Of a stretch of DNA of 64,000 nucleotides, positions 55,997 to 64,000 are shown piece by piece. The notes beneath the pieces are model-generated. The model saw nothing but the letters and a program-made list of their open reading frames with translations, had not been told where the DNA came from and searched no databases. The DNA is from Nannocystis sp. (GTDB lineage: Bacteria > Myxococcota_A > Polyangia > Nannocystales > Nannocystaceae): assembly GCA_016712315.1 (NCBI GenBank), contig JADJRG010000022.1, positions 372,001-436,000 on the forward strand, read 5' to 3'. A program made the position numbers and the translations under genes. Position 1 is the first letter of the stretch; every line of letters begins with the position of its first letter.

Positions 55997-57180
55997 CAAC
56001 GCGCCGCTGCCCGCGCGCTCGCCACGAACTCGCTCAAGATCCCGCTCGCGTCGTGCGGCCCGGGCGACGCCTCCGGGTGGTACTGCACGCTCGCCACCGG
56101 CCGATCGATCACCCGCAAGCCCGCGACTGTCCCATCGAACAGGTGCTCATCGGTCAACGCCACCGCCTCGCCGAGCGACTCCAGCTCGATCGCGAAGCCA
56201 TGGTTCTGCGCCGTGATCAGCGCGCGCCCGCCCCGCCGCACCGGGTGATTGCCCCCGTGGTGCCCGAATTTCAGCTTGTACGTGCGACCGCCCAGCGCCA
56301 ACCCGAGCAGCTGGTGACCGAGACAGATCCCCAGCACCGGCAGCCTCGGCGCCGCCGCCAGCAGCCGCTTCAGCTCCGCGATCGGCCCCGTCAGCGCCGC
56401 CGGATCTCCCGGCCCGTTCGAGATCAAGACCGCGTCGGGGCGCAGCGCCAGCACCTGCTCTGAGCGCCATGTCCCTGGGACCACGGTCACCCGCGCCCCT
56501 TCGTCACACAGCCGGCGGAGGATCCCGCGCTTCACCCCGAAATCGAGCACCACCACGTGCACGTCGCTCGCCGGCGCCGCCGCGGGGCCCTCCAGCCGCC
56601 AGCTCGGCCGATCCCACGAGTACGGCTCGTGCGCCATCACCTCACCGACGAGATTACGCCCCACCATCGGCCGCGCCCCGCGGGCCAGCGCCACCAGCGC
56701 CTCCGCGTCGTCGTGCTCCGACGAGATCGCCGCCATCATCGCCCCCGCCTCGCGGATATGGCGGGTGAGCGCGCGCGTGTCGATCTCCGCCAGACCGGGC
56801 GCCCCGCGGCGGCTCAGGTACTCTGGCAGCGACGCCTCGGCCCGGTAGTTCGAGGCCATCGGCGACAACGAGCGCACGATCAACCCCGCCGCGCCCGCGC
56901 TCTGCGACTCATCGTCCTCCGAGTTCACGCCGACGTTGCCGATCTCGCTCGCCGTCAGCGCCACGATCTGCCCGCGGTACGAGGCGTCGCTCAGGATCTC
57001 CTGATAGCCGCTCAGCGACGTATTAAAGACCACCTCACCGATCGCCGTCGTCCGCGCGCCGAAGCCCAAGCCATAAAAGATCCGCCCGTCCGCCAGCGCC
57101 AGCGCCCCGCGGCCGTGGTAGCGGCGATCTGCCCGCGCCATCGCCAGCAAGAAGTCCGAAGCCGCTCGCCTGTCCCTCAT
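55996..57180 (-). CDS. carA: Carbamoyl-phosphate synthase, small (glutaminase) subunit
   Basis: 394 residues from the ATG at 57180, with GAGGTG about seven bases upstream; the frame to 57195 overlaps pyrB. The N-terminal domain starts FYGLGFGARTTAIGEVVFNT. The class-I glutaminase C-terminus has SNGPGDPAAL, LPVLGICLGHQLLGLALGG (nucleophile Cys) and SVQYHPEASPGPHD (His/Glu). It supplies ammonia to CarB, which is not in the window, and is one base downstream of the pyrB stop. Confidence 0.97.
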   Translation of the reverse strand: MRDRRAASDFLLAMARADRRYHGRGALALADGRIFYGLGFGARTTAIGEVVFNTSLSGYQEILSDASYRGQIVALTASEIGNVGVNSEDDESQSAGAAGLIVRSLSPMASNYRAEASLPEYLSRRGAPGLAEIDTRALTRHIREAGAMMAAISSEHDDAEALVALARGARPMVGRNLVGEVMAHEPYSWDRPSWRLEGPAAAPASDVHVVVLDFGVKRGILRRLCDEGARVTVVPGTWRSEQVLALRPDAVLISNGPGDPAALTGPIAELKRLLAAAPRLPVLGICLGHQLLGLALGGRTYKLKFGHHGGNHPVRRGGRALITAQNHGFAIELESLGEAVALTDEHLFDGTVAGLRVIDRPVASVQYHPEASPGPHDASGILSEFVASARAAAR

Positions 57181-57181
57181 C

Positions 57182-58189
57182 TCAGAGCACCTCACGGAGC
57201 GCGTCCATCCGGCCGCACGCGCGCGCGAGCACGACCATCCGGACCGCCACGCCCAGGGTCACCTGCCGCAAGATCCGCGAGCGCGGCCCGTCCGCGACCT
57301 CGTCCGCGATCTCCACGCCGCGGTTCAGCGGCCCTGGGTGCATGACGATCGCCCGCGGATCCGCCGCGGCCAAGCGCGCCGCGCTCAGCCCCCAGCCCGC
57401 GTGGTACGCGTCGTCGCTCGCCTCCAGCCCGCCGCTCGCCCGCTCGCGTTGGATCCGCAGCATCATCACCACCTGCGAGCCCGCGAGCGCCTCCTCCAGC
57501 GAGCCCGCGAGCGCCACCCCTTCGGGCAGCGCCGCCGCGTCGATCATGCCTGTCGGCCCCGCGACCACCACCTCGGCGCCGAGGCGCGGCAGCAGCAGCA
57601 AATTGGAGTGGGCCACCCGCCCGCGGCGGATATCCCCGCAAAGAGCCACCCGCAAGCCGGCGAGCGCGTTCGCGCCCATCTCAGGCCGCCGCCCGAACGC
57701 CTCGAGGATCGTCAACGCGTCCGCCAGCGCCTGCGTCGGGTGCTCCCCGCAGCCGTCGCCCGCGTTGATCACCCGCGCCCGCAGGTAGTGGCAGAGCACC
57801 TGCGACCAGCCCTCGTGACGATCTCGGACGACGAACGCATCGACCCCCATCGCGTCGAGGTTGCGCGCGGCGTCGAGCGGGGTCTCGCCCTTCGCGGCCG
57901 AGGTCGTCTGGTCGTTGCCGAAGCCCATCACCTCTGCGCCCAGCCGCCGAGCCGCCACCTCGAAGCTCAGCCGCGTCCGCGTGCTCGGCTCGCCGAAGAA
58001 GCACAGCACGGTGCGGCCGCGCAGCACCTCGGTGAGCGTGTCGTGGCGCGCGCTCGCCAGCGCCGCAGCCATCTCGAGCACCTCACGCAGCGAGTCGACC
58101 GGCACCCCGCCGATCCCGCACAGGTCCCGCCCCGCGCGGCGGTGCAGGCCGTTCTCATCGCTCTCGACCTCAGCTCCAGCGCGCGTCAT
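57182..58189 (-). CDS. pyrB: Aspartate carbamoyltransferase catalytic subunit
   Basis: 335 residues; makes carbamoyl-aspartate, the first committed step of pyrimidine synthesis. Motifs: FFGEPSTRTRLSFEVAARRL (carbamoyl-phosphate site), KGETPLDAARNL, CGEHPTQALADALTI and IVMHPGPLNRGVEI. The family is the catalytic PyrB; no pyrI or pyrC is adjacent. It precedes carA by one base, so one transcript is likely. It is divergent from the CinA-like gene across 81 bases. Confidence 0.97.
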   Translation of the reverse strand: MTRAGAEVESDENGLHRRAGRDLCGIGGVPVDSLREVLEMAAALASARHDTLTEVLRGRTVLCFFGEPSTRTRLSFEVAARRLGAEVMGFGNDQTTSAAKGETPLDAARNLDAMGVDAFVVRDRHEGWSQVLCHYLRARVINAGDGCGEHPTQALADALTILEAFGRRPEMGANALAGLRVALCGDIRRGRVAHSNLLLLPRLGAEVVVAGPTGMIDAAALPEGVALAGSLEEALAGSQVVMMLRIQRERASGGLEASDDAYHAGWGLSAARLAAADPRAIVMHPGPLNRGVEIADEVADGPRSRILRQVTLGVAVRMVVLARACGRMDALREVL

Positions 58190-58270
58190 CGTCCGAGCTC
58201 GCGACCCACCGCGTGACTACTCTGCCCGCTGGGCGGCGTCAAGGAGCACCTGCTACCCTCGCGTCTCACC

Positions 58271-59080
<810 letters not shown>

Positions 59081-59117
59081 GCTGCCTGGGCCGCGCGGAC
59101 GTGCTAGCGTGCCCGCC

Positions 59118-59624
59118 ATGTCGCGTGTTCTCTCCCTCTCGCTGATCGCGGCGTCGCTCGCGCTCGTGGCCTGTGTCGACAAGACCAAGGAGCCCGAGTG
59201 GCTCAAGCTGCCCGCCGGCTACGACCCAGTCGGCGCCGATCTCACTTTTAACAAAGAGCGCCTCGAGGCCTTCAACAACCTCAGCCCCAAGGCCCGCGAC
59301 GCCTTCATCGAGGAGCTCAAGGGCCAAGCGGGCGCCTTCAAGGGTCAGGCCTTGGTCGAGGCGGGCAGCGGCCTCGGAGAGACCGTCGAGGACTACCAGT
59401 ACGGCAACTACGAGGTCACCGCGCACGTACCCACGCCCGTGCTCTACGAGATCACCCTCAGCTACCAGCTCTTCACCACTGTCGAGCTCGGCAAGGCGCT
59501 CACCCCCAACGGCCCCGTCGAGTTCAGCGGCACCCTCATCGACCTCCGCTACGACGCCCAGACCAAGCCTCGCAAGGTGACCTTGCGCGTCAAGGCCGAC
59601 ACCATTCAGAACATCACCAAGTAG
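59118..59624 (+). CDS. Small lipoprotein of unknown function
   Basis: 168 residues from the ATG at 59118. SPII signal MSRVLSLSLIAASLALVAC (Cys19). The mature part (YDPVGADLTFNKERLEAFNN, LYEITLSYQLFTTVELGKAL) appears alpha then beta, with no known motif. It follows the CinA-like gene by 37 bases and is only six bases from the TerC-family gene, so it may be co-transcribed with it. Confidence 0.8.
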   Translation: MSRVLSLSLIAASLALVACVDKTKEPEWLKLPAGYDPVGADLTFNKERLEAFNNLSPKARDAFIEELKGQAGAFKGQALVEAGSGLGETVEDYQYGNYEVTAHVPTPVLYEITLSYQLFTTVELGKALTPNGPVEFSGTLIDLRYDAQTKPRKVTLRVKADTIQNITK

Positions 59625-59630
59625 CCCGCC

Positions 59631-60593
59631 TTGCTCAACTCCGTCGGTACGCCTCTCACCTGGGGCCTCTTTGTCGCCGGCATCTTGTTCCTACTCGCGC
59701 TCGACCTCGGGGTCTTCCACCGAAAAGTCCACCGAGTCACCGCGCGAGAGGCCCTGCTCTGGACCCTGATCTGGGTCGCCCTCAGCCTCGCCTTCAACGG
59801 CTACATCTGGGCCGTCTACGGCGACGCCCGCGCGCTCGAGTTCCTCAGCGCCTATTTGATCGAGAAGGCGCTCAGCGTCGACAACATCTTCGTCTTCATC
59901 GTCCTCTTCCGCTACATGAAGGTCCCGCAGGAGTACCTGCACAGGATCCTCTTCGCCGGGATCGTCGGCGCCTTGCTGCTCCGCGGCGTCTTCATCGTCG
60001 CCGGCCTCGCCCTGATCAACCTCTTTAGTTGGACGATCTACCTCTTCGGCGCCTTCCTCGTGTACACCGGAGTCCGCCTGCTCTTCGTCAGCGAAGGCGG
60101 CGACGCGGCCCCTGAGGGCGCCGGCGACGACAACTGGGTGAAGAAGAAGCTCGAGGCCTGGCTGCGGGTCACCCGCGACTTCGAGGGCCCCCGCTTCTTC
60201 GTCCGTCGCGACGGCAAGAGCTACGTCACCACCCTCTTTGTCACCCTCGTCATGGTCGAGACCGCCGACGTCATGTTCGCGCTCGACTCGATCCCCGCGA
60301 TCTTCGGGATCAGCACCGATCCCTTCATCGTCTTCACCAGCAACGTCTGCGCGGTGATGGGCCTGCGCGCGATGTTCTTCCTCTTAGAGGACATCATCGA
60401 TCGCTTCTACTACCTCAAATACGGCCTCGGCCTCGTCCTCAGCTTCGTCGGCGTCAAGATGCTGCTCGGCCACGGCTTGGGGGCGTACCTCGCCCCGATC
60501 CACATCCCGATCGGCTGGTCACTCGGGGTCGTCGCGGCCCTCTTGATCGGCTCTGCCACCCTCAGCATGATCCTGCCGCCGCCGCGCAAGTGA
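59631..60593 (+). CDS. TerC/Alx-family integral membrane protein
   Basis: 320 residues with several membrane helices. Family signatures: LIEKALSVDNIFVFIVLFRY and ETADVMFALDSIPAIFGIST, which carry conserved acidic residues, plus VFTSNVCAVMGLRAMFFLLE. TerC/Alx/MeeF proteins are linked to metal (manganese) export and tellurite resistance. It begins at a TTG six bases after the lipoprotein stop, without a clear ribosome binding site. No ter genes are nearby. Confidence 0.93.
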   Translation: MLNSVGTPLTWGLFVAGILFLLALDLGVFHRKVHRVTAREALLWTLIWVALSLAFNGYIWAVYGDARALEFLSAYLIEKALSVDNIFVFIVLFRYMKVPQEYLHRILFAGIVGALLLRGVFIVAGLALINLFSWTIYLFGAFLVYTGVRLLFVSEGGDAAPEGAGDDNWVKKKLEAWLRVTRDFEGPRFFVRRDGKSYVTTLFVTLVMVETADVMFALDSIPAIFGISTDPFIVFTSNVCAVMGLRAMFFLLEDIIDRFYYLKYGLGLVLSFVGVKMLLGHGLGAYLAPIHIPIGWSLGVVAALLIGSATLSMILPPPRK

Positions 60594-60634
60594 GCGCCAC
60601 CGGGCCGACGAGCGCGCCCTAGCGCCGCCTCCGC

Positions 60635-61783
60635 TCAGCGAGCGCGACCGCCGAGGTTCAGCTTCAGCCCGCCCTTGCCCGGATCACCCGGCTTCGTCGC
60701 TGACTCACCGGGCTTCGTCGCTGACTCACTGGGCTTCGCCGCCGCGTCGTCACGCGCTGCCGCCTCGTCTTGCGCCTTCGCAGCCGCCACTGCCTCGGCC
60801 TCCGCGGCCGCGTCAGCCTCCCTCGCCGCGCGCGCGATCGCCTCGTCCGGCCCCAGATCGACCTCACCGGCCATCTCCGCGCGTCTTTGCTCGCGCAACC
60901 CCTCCTCCTCCGCCAGCACCAGCGCCAGCCAGCGCTCATCTTCAAAGCTCACCTCCCCCGCCCCATCCACCACGAACGTCACCGACGGGGTGATCGGCCG
61001 GACAAACGCCTCTGGAGCGCGTCCCAGCCGGATCTCCCGCAGCGCCACCATCACGCACTCTGCCACCTTCTCAGGCAGCTCGCTCGGCTCGAGGCGGTTC
61101 ACCAGGGTCCGCCCGTCGCGATCGAGCAGCGACAGCCCCTCGACCGCATAACGCCCGGCCTGCGTCCGCCCGGCCAAGCATGACTTCGCTCGCAGCGCCG
61201 CCAACGCTGTCTGTCGCCGCAGCGCCTCCTTCGCCGCGGGAGACGCGTCCTCCTCGCCGAAGCCGAGGCTCACCCAATACACGACGTCGACGAAGTGCGT
61301 ATTGCCCGTCCGGTTCTCTGGCCAGCGCCCCGCCGCCAGCACCTCGCGCAGGCAGGTCTCCATCGCCGGATCGGCGAAGCCGCTCTCCAAGACCTCGGTA
61401 CGGACCACCGTGCCCGCCTGGTTGATCCGCACCCGGAATTTCGCCTGTCCCTCGGGCACATCGACGAACGCCGCCTCGCCGTCGCGCACGCCCCGCTGCA
61501 TCGTCTCGATCGCCCGGTTGATAAAACACACCGCCGCTGGCCGCCGCATCTCCTGCGCCGTCTCATTCATCCGATGGCGGTCAAAGGCCCGCTCGGCGTA
61601 GCGCGACGGGATCAAGATGAACCCCTCGGGCGACCGCCGCACCGCCTTGCCGACGTAGCGATCCGCCTGCATCCGGCTGTTCTGTCCGCCCGCCACGGCG
61701 CTGCCGCCGACCCCCTCACGACGACACCCGCCCGCGCTCAACAGGCACACCATCAAGGATCCGAGCAAGGCGCGGCGCACCAA
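60635..61783 (-). CDS. Lipoprotein with AgmX/PglI-like TonB-type domain
   Basis: 382 residues. SPII signal ends LLSAGGC (Cys20). The middle (AKFRVRINQAGTVVRTEVLE, DPAMETCLREVLAAGRWPEN) matches the AgmX/PglI C-terminal domain: V-x-F-x-I...G-x-V, then a Cys-led helix and W/P-x-N, seen in myxobacterial gliding-associated proteins. The tail is Ala/Lys/Asp-rich with KPGES/ATKPGES repeats. Start TTG or GTG at 61783/61780 is unresolved. Divergent from gcvT across 85 bases. Confidence 0.85.
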   Translation of the reverse strand: MVRRALLGSLMVCLLSAGGCRREGVGGSAVAGGQNSRMQADRYVGKAVRRSPEGFILIPSRYAERAFDRHRMNETAQEMRRPAAVCFINRAIETMQRGVRDGEAAFVDVPEGQAKFRVRINQAGTVVRTEVLESGFADPAMETCLREVLAAGRWPENRTGNTHFVDVVYWVSLGFGEEDASPAAKEALRRQTALAALRAKSCLAGRTQAGRYAVEGLSLLDRDGRTLVNRLEPSELPEKVAECVMVALREIRLGRAPEAFVRPITPSVTFVVDGAGEVSFEDERWLALVLAEEEGLREQRRAEMAGEVDLGPDEAIARAAREADAAAEAEAVAAAKAQDEAAARDDAAAKPSESATKPGESATKPGDPGKGGLKLNLGGRAR

Positions 61784-61868
61784 GGATCTCTAGCAGCCCC
61801 CGGCCCGCGATGAAAGCGCGCCTCCTCGTCAGCGAGCCAGGTCACGGCGTCGCACACCCCGCCCGCGC

Positions 61869-63029
61869 TTGCCTATCTCGCCACACATTCGCTATTCCCA
61901 AAACACCTTGGCGACCGTCGGCACCCCGCTCCGTCACACCCCGCTCCATGATCTCCACGTCGGCCTCGGCGCCAAGATGGTCGACTTTGGCGGCTGGCAC
62001 ATGCCGCTCCAGTACGAAGGGATCCTCGCCGAGCACCGCCGCGTCCGCGACGCCGTCGGCATCTTCGACGTCTCCCACATGGGCGAGATCGACTTCATCG
62101 GCCCCGGCGCCCTCGCCGCCGTGCAACGTCTGATCACCAACGACGCCGCCCGCCTCAGCGACGGCCGCGCCCTCTACACCACCGTCTGCTACCCCGACGG
62201 AGGCATCGTCGACGACTGCATCGTCTACCGCGTCGGCCCCGAGAACTACCGGATCGTCGTCAACGCCGCCAACATCGCCAAGGACCACCAGCACTTCATC
62301 GAGGTCGTCGACGGCCGCTGCGAGCTGATCAACCGCTCCGACGAGATCGCCTTGATCGCCGTCCAAGGCCCCCGCGCCGTCGCCCTCGTCGCTCAGCTCG
62401 CCGCCGCGCCGCAGCTCGCCGACCTGCCCGCCTTCGCCTTCGCGCCCGCCCAGATCGCCGGCGCCCCGATCGTCGCCGCCCGCACCGGCTACACCGGCGA
62501 GGACGGCTTCGAGCTCTTCATCGACGCCGCAGCAGCCCCCGCCGTCTGGACCGCCCTGCACGCCGCGGGGGCCGCCCCGATCGGCCTCGGCGCCCGCGAC
62601 ACCCTCCGCCTCGAGGCCCGCCTCTCGCTCTACGGCAACGACATCGACGCCACCACCACCCCCCTCGAGGCCGGCCTCGGCTGGGTCGTCAAGCTCGACA
62701 AGGTCACCCGCGGCGAGCCCTTCGTCGGCGCCGACGCGCTCGTCGAGCAGAAGGCGCGCGGCCTCACCCGCCGCCTCGTCGGCCTGAAGCTGCGCGGCCG
62801 CGGCATCGCCCGCCACGGCGCCGAGGTCTTGGACGCGAGCGGCCAGGTCGTCGGCCAGGTCACCAGCGGCGGCCCCGCGCCGACCGTCGGCGGCGCGGTC
62901 GCCCTCGCGTATGTCCCGACGGCCATGTCCGAGCCTGGCGCCGTGATCACCCTGCGCCAGCGCGACCAGCTCCTCACGGCTGAGGTCGTCAAGGGCCCGT
63001 TCTACAAGCGCCCCACCCCAGCTACCTGA
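61869..63029 (+). CDS. gcvT: Aminomethyltransferase (glycine cleavage T protein)
   Basis: Transfers the methylene from aminomethyl-lipoyl H protein to tetrahydrofolate. Motifs RHTPLHDLHVGLGAKMVDFG, GIFDVSHMGEIDF, RTGYTGEDGFELF and the final C-terminal domain (VGLKLRGRGIARHGAEVLD) are canonical. The start is uncertain: TTG at 61869 (386 residues) or TTG at 61908; there is no ATG or clear ribosome binding site. gcvH follows 30 bases on. Confidence 0.95.
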   Translation: MPISPHIRYSQNTLATVGTPLRHTPLHDLHVGLGAKMVDFGGWHMPLQYEGILAEHRRVRDAVGIFDVSHMGEIDFIGPGALAAVQRLITNDAARLSDGRALYTTVCYPDGGIVDDCIVYRVGPENYRIVVNAANIAKDHQHFIEVVDGRCELINRSDEIALIAVQGPRAVALVAQLAAAPQLADLPAFAFAPAQIAGAPIVAARTGYTGEDGFELFIDAAAAPAVWTALHAAGAAPIGLGARDTLRLEARLSLYGNDIDATTTPLEAGLGWVVKLDKVTRGEPFVGADALVEQKARGLTRRLVGLKLRGRGIARHGAEVLDASGQVVGQVTSGGPAPTVGGAVALAYVPTAMSEPGAVITLRQRDQLLTAEVVKGPFYKRPTPAT

Positions 63030-63059
63030 CCGATCAGCCAGCCAAGGACAGACGCCACG

Positions 63060-63455
63060 ATGACCAACCTCGAGATCCCCCAGAACCTCATCTACACCAA
63101 GGACCACGAGTGGATCCGCCGCGACGGCGCCGACCACATCGTCCTCGGCATCACCGCGCACGCCGTCGATCAGCTCGGCGACATCACCATGGTCACCCCC
63201 AAGCGGGTCGGCACCCAGCTCCGCGCCCAAGACGTCGCCGGCGAGATCGACTCCGTGAAGGTCGCCGCTCAGCTCTTCTCCCCGGTCTCGGGCGAGATCG
63301 TCGAGGTCAACACGGCGCTCGACGACGCCCCCGAGGCGGTCAATCAGGAGCCCTACGGCGCCGGCTGGATGGTCAAGATCCGCCTCAGCGACCCCAGCGA
63401 GCTCGCCGGCCACCTCGACGCGGCCGCCTACGCGACCTTCTTGCAGGAGCCTTGA
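63060..63455 (+). CDS. gcvH: Glycine cleavage system H protein
   Basis: 131 residues; carries the lipoyl swinging arm between P, T and L proteins. The lipoyl lysine is Lys67 in GEIDSVKVAAQLFSPVSGEI. YTKDHEWIRRDGADHIVLGI starts the domain. The usual FVELPEVG segment is MVTPKRVG here, an uncommon variation. AAGGA precedes the ATG. gcvP does not follow directly; the next gene is an unrelated exported protein. Confidence 0.95.
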   Translation: MTNLEIPQNLIYTKDHEWIRRDGADHIVLGITAHAVDQLGDITMVTPKRVGTQLRAQDVAGEIDSVKVAAQLFSPVSGEIVEVNTALDDAPEAVNQEPYGAGWMVKIRLSDPSELAGHLDAAAYATFLQEP

Positions 63456-63460
63456 GCGAC

Positions 63461-64000
63461 GTGCCGCGCCCATGGATCTGGCGCGGCTCCGCCCGCGGCT
63501 TCCTGCTCGCCTCGCTGCCGCTCAGCGCGGCCCTCGTCGGCGCGCCGAGCGGCGCCGCGCCGCCCCTCACACCTTCCTCTTCGACCAGCCAGATCAGCGA
63601 GCTCGATCCCGCTGATCTCGAGCCCGCTGATCCTGCTCCGCCCGGGGAGGTGGTCCCGGCCGCGCCTGTCCCTTCGGCCAAGAGGCCGCCGCCGCCGCGC
63701 CTCAGCGCCGGCCCCCCGGTGATCCCCAAGCCCGAGCTCAGCGGCCACGATCTCGTCCGCCAAGACGACGGCACCTACCTCCACATCGATCCCTACAAGC
63801 GCTTCACCGCCGTGCTCGAGCGCGACGGCACCGTCTCCTTCGGCGATCGATGGCGCCGCCCCACCCGCACCGGCGATCGCCAACACGGCCGCTGCTGCGC
63901 CTTCCCCCGCGGCCTCTTCGGCCCGATGGGCCTCTCCATCACCGGCCCCACCGAGTGGGTCATGGCCCTCGCCGGCGTCGATCGAGACGCCCGCGCCAAG
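63461..64000 (+). CDS. Exported protein of unknown function, cut by the right edge
   Basis: The open frame has no stop before the window end; 180 codons are visible from a GTG six bases after the gcvH stop. The N-terminus (RPWIWRGSARGFLLASLPLS, then AALVGAPSGAA) is a signal peptide; a Pro-rich linker follows, then DGTYLHIDPYKRFTAVLERD and GLFGPMGLSITGPTEWVMAL. The His-Ile-Asp...Phe-Thr-Ala pattern recurs in Polyangia/Nannocystaceae proteins of unknown role. It is the gene after gcvTH, where gcvP might be expected. Confidence 0.75.
   Translation, partial: MPRPWIWRGSARGFLLASLPLSAALVGAPSGAAPPLTPSSSTSQISELDPADLEPADPAPPGEVVPAAPVPSAKRPPPPRLSAGPPVIPKPELSGHDLVRQDDGTYLHIDPYKRFTAVLERDGTVSFGDRWRRPTRTGDRQHGRCCAFPRGLFGPMGLSITGPTEWVMALAGVDRDARAK

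Noticed and set aside
61784..61868. Glycine riboswitch before gcvT
   Set aside because: The 85-base gap is too short and shows none of the paired-aptamer structure.
61842..63473. Minus-strand frame of 543 codons across gcvT and gcvH
   Set aside because: Antisense to two canonical genes; Gly/Asp/Val-rich shadow without any domain.

Overview
The window is very GC-rich, densely coded DNA from a bacterium that looks like a myxobacterium, most likely of the Nannocystis/Plesiocystis/Enhygromyxa group. The clues are three Hanks-type Ser/Thr kinases (one fused to a sigma-54 activator, one ending in PEGA-like domains), a PP2C phosphatase fused to a cyclic-nucleotide-binding domain, giant TPR proteins, many SPII lipoproteins, an AgmX/PglI-like C-terminal motif, and a Cys-rich lipoprotein with a Thr/Ser/Asp linker of the kind common in Nannocystaceae. 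The taxon is inferred from gene content only. About 53 protein genes, two of them cut by the window edges, fill nearly all of it. No rRNA, tRNA, CRISPR array, insertion sequence or phage gene was seen, and no gene-free stretch exceeds 300 bases.

Layout. 1-9222 (minus): a double-HARE-HTH/Mrr-like protein, lipB, a HEAT-like lipoprotein, an outer-membrane barrel protein and a kinase-TPR-GAF-sigma-54 activator form one tight run, followed by the first codons of another gene. 9321-13346: a D-Ala-D-Ala-ligase-like ATP-grasp protein, a metallophosphoesterase and a CpXC/HEAT protein. 13394-27273 (plus): an apparent operon of a small conserved protein, two enormous translationally coupled TPR proteins sharing a C-terminal domain, a sulfatase-fold lipoprotein lacking catalytic residues, and a conserved protein. 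27376-34679 (minus): two lipoproteins, a PhnD-type binding protein, and an anti-sigma/ECF sigma/DUF6249-like/HEXXH-protein cassette. 34764-37862 (plus): a tandem thioredoxin-fold protein without CXXC, PP2C-cNMP phosphatase and cdd, ending opposite the valS terminator. 37897-41608 (minus): valS and a response regulator. 41641-42920 (plus): a methyltransferase and a pilin-like protein. 42897-45449: PEGA kinase. 46030-52511 (minus): kinase, degenerate Thg1-like protein, hemW, hrcA, grpE, dnaJ and a small protein. 52626-58189: gpsA, a Cys-rich lipoprotein with an M23 peptidase, and pyrB-carA-hypothetical. 58271-64000: a CinA-like protein, a lipoprotein, a TerC-family protein, an AgmX-like lipoprotein, gcvT-gcvH, and a truncated exported protein.

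Housekeeping functions (lipoylation, glycine cleavage, pyrimidine synthesis and salvage, phospholipid precursor, heat shock, valyl-tRNA charging) are interleaved with envelope and signalling genes. lipB and gcvT/gcvH are linked biochemically, because GcvH carries the lipoyl group that LipB helps install. The most unusual loci are the twin-TPR/pseudo-sulfatase operon, the double-HARE/Mrr-like protein, the Thg1 homologue without its metal-binding aspartates, and the HEXXH-DUF6249-ECF-anti-sigma cassette. A strong excess of the tetranucleotide GATC runs through the coding sequence. Most long opposite-strand or out-of-phase reading frames are by-products of GC-rich third codon positions and are not annotated.
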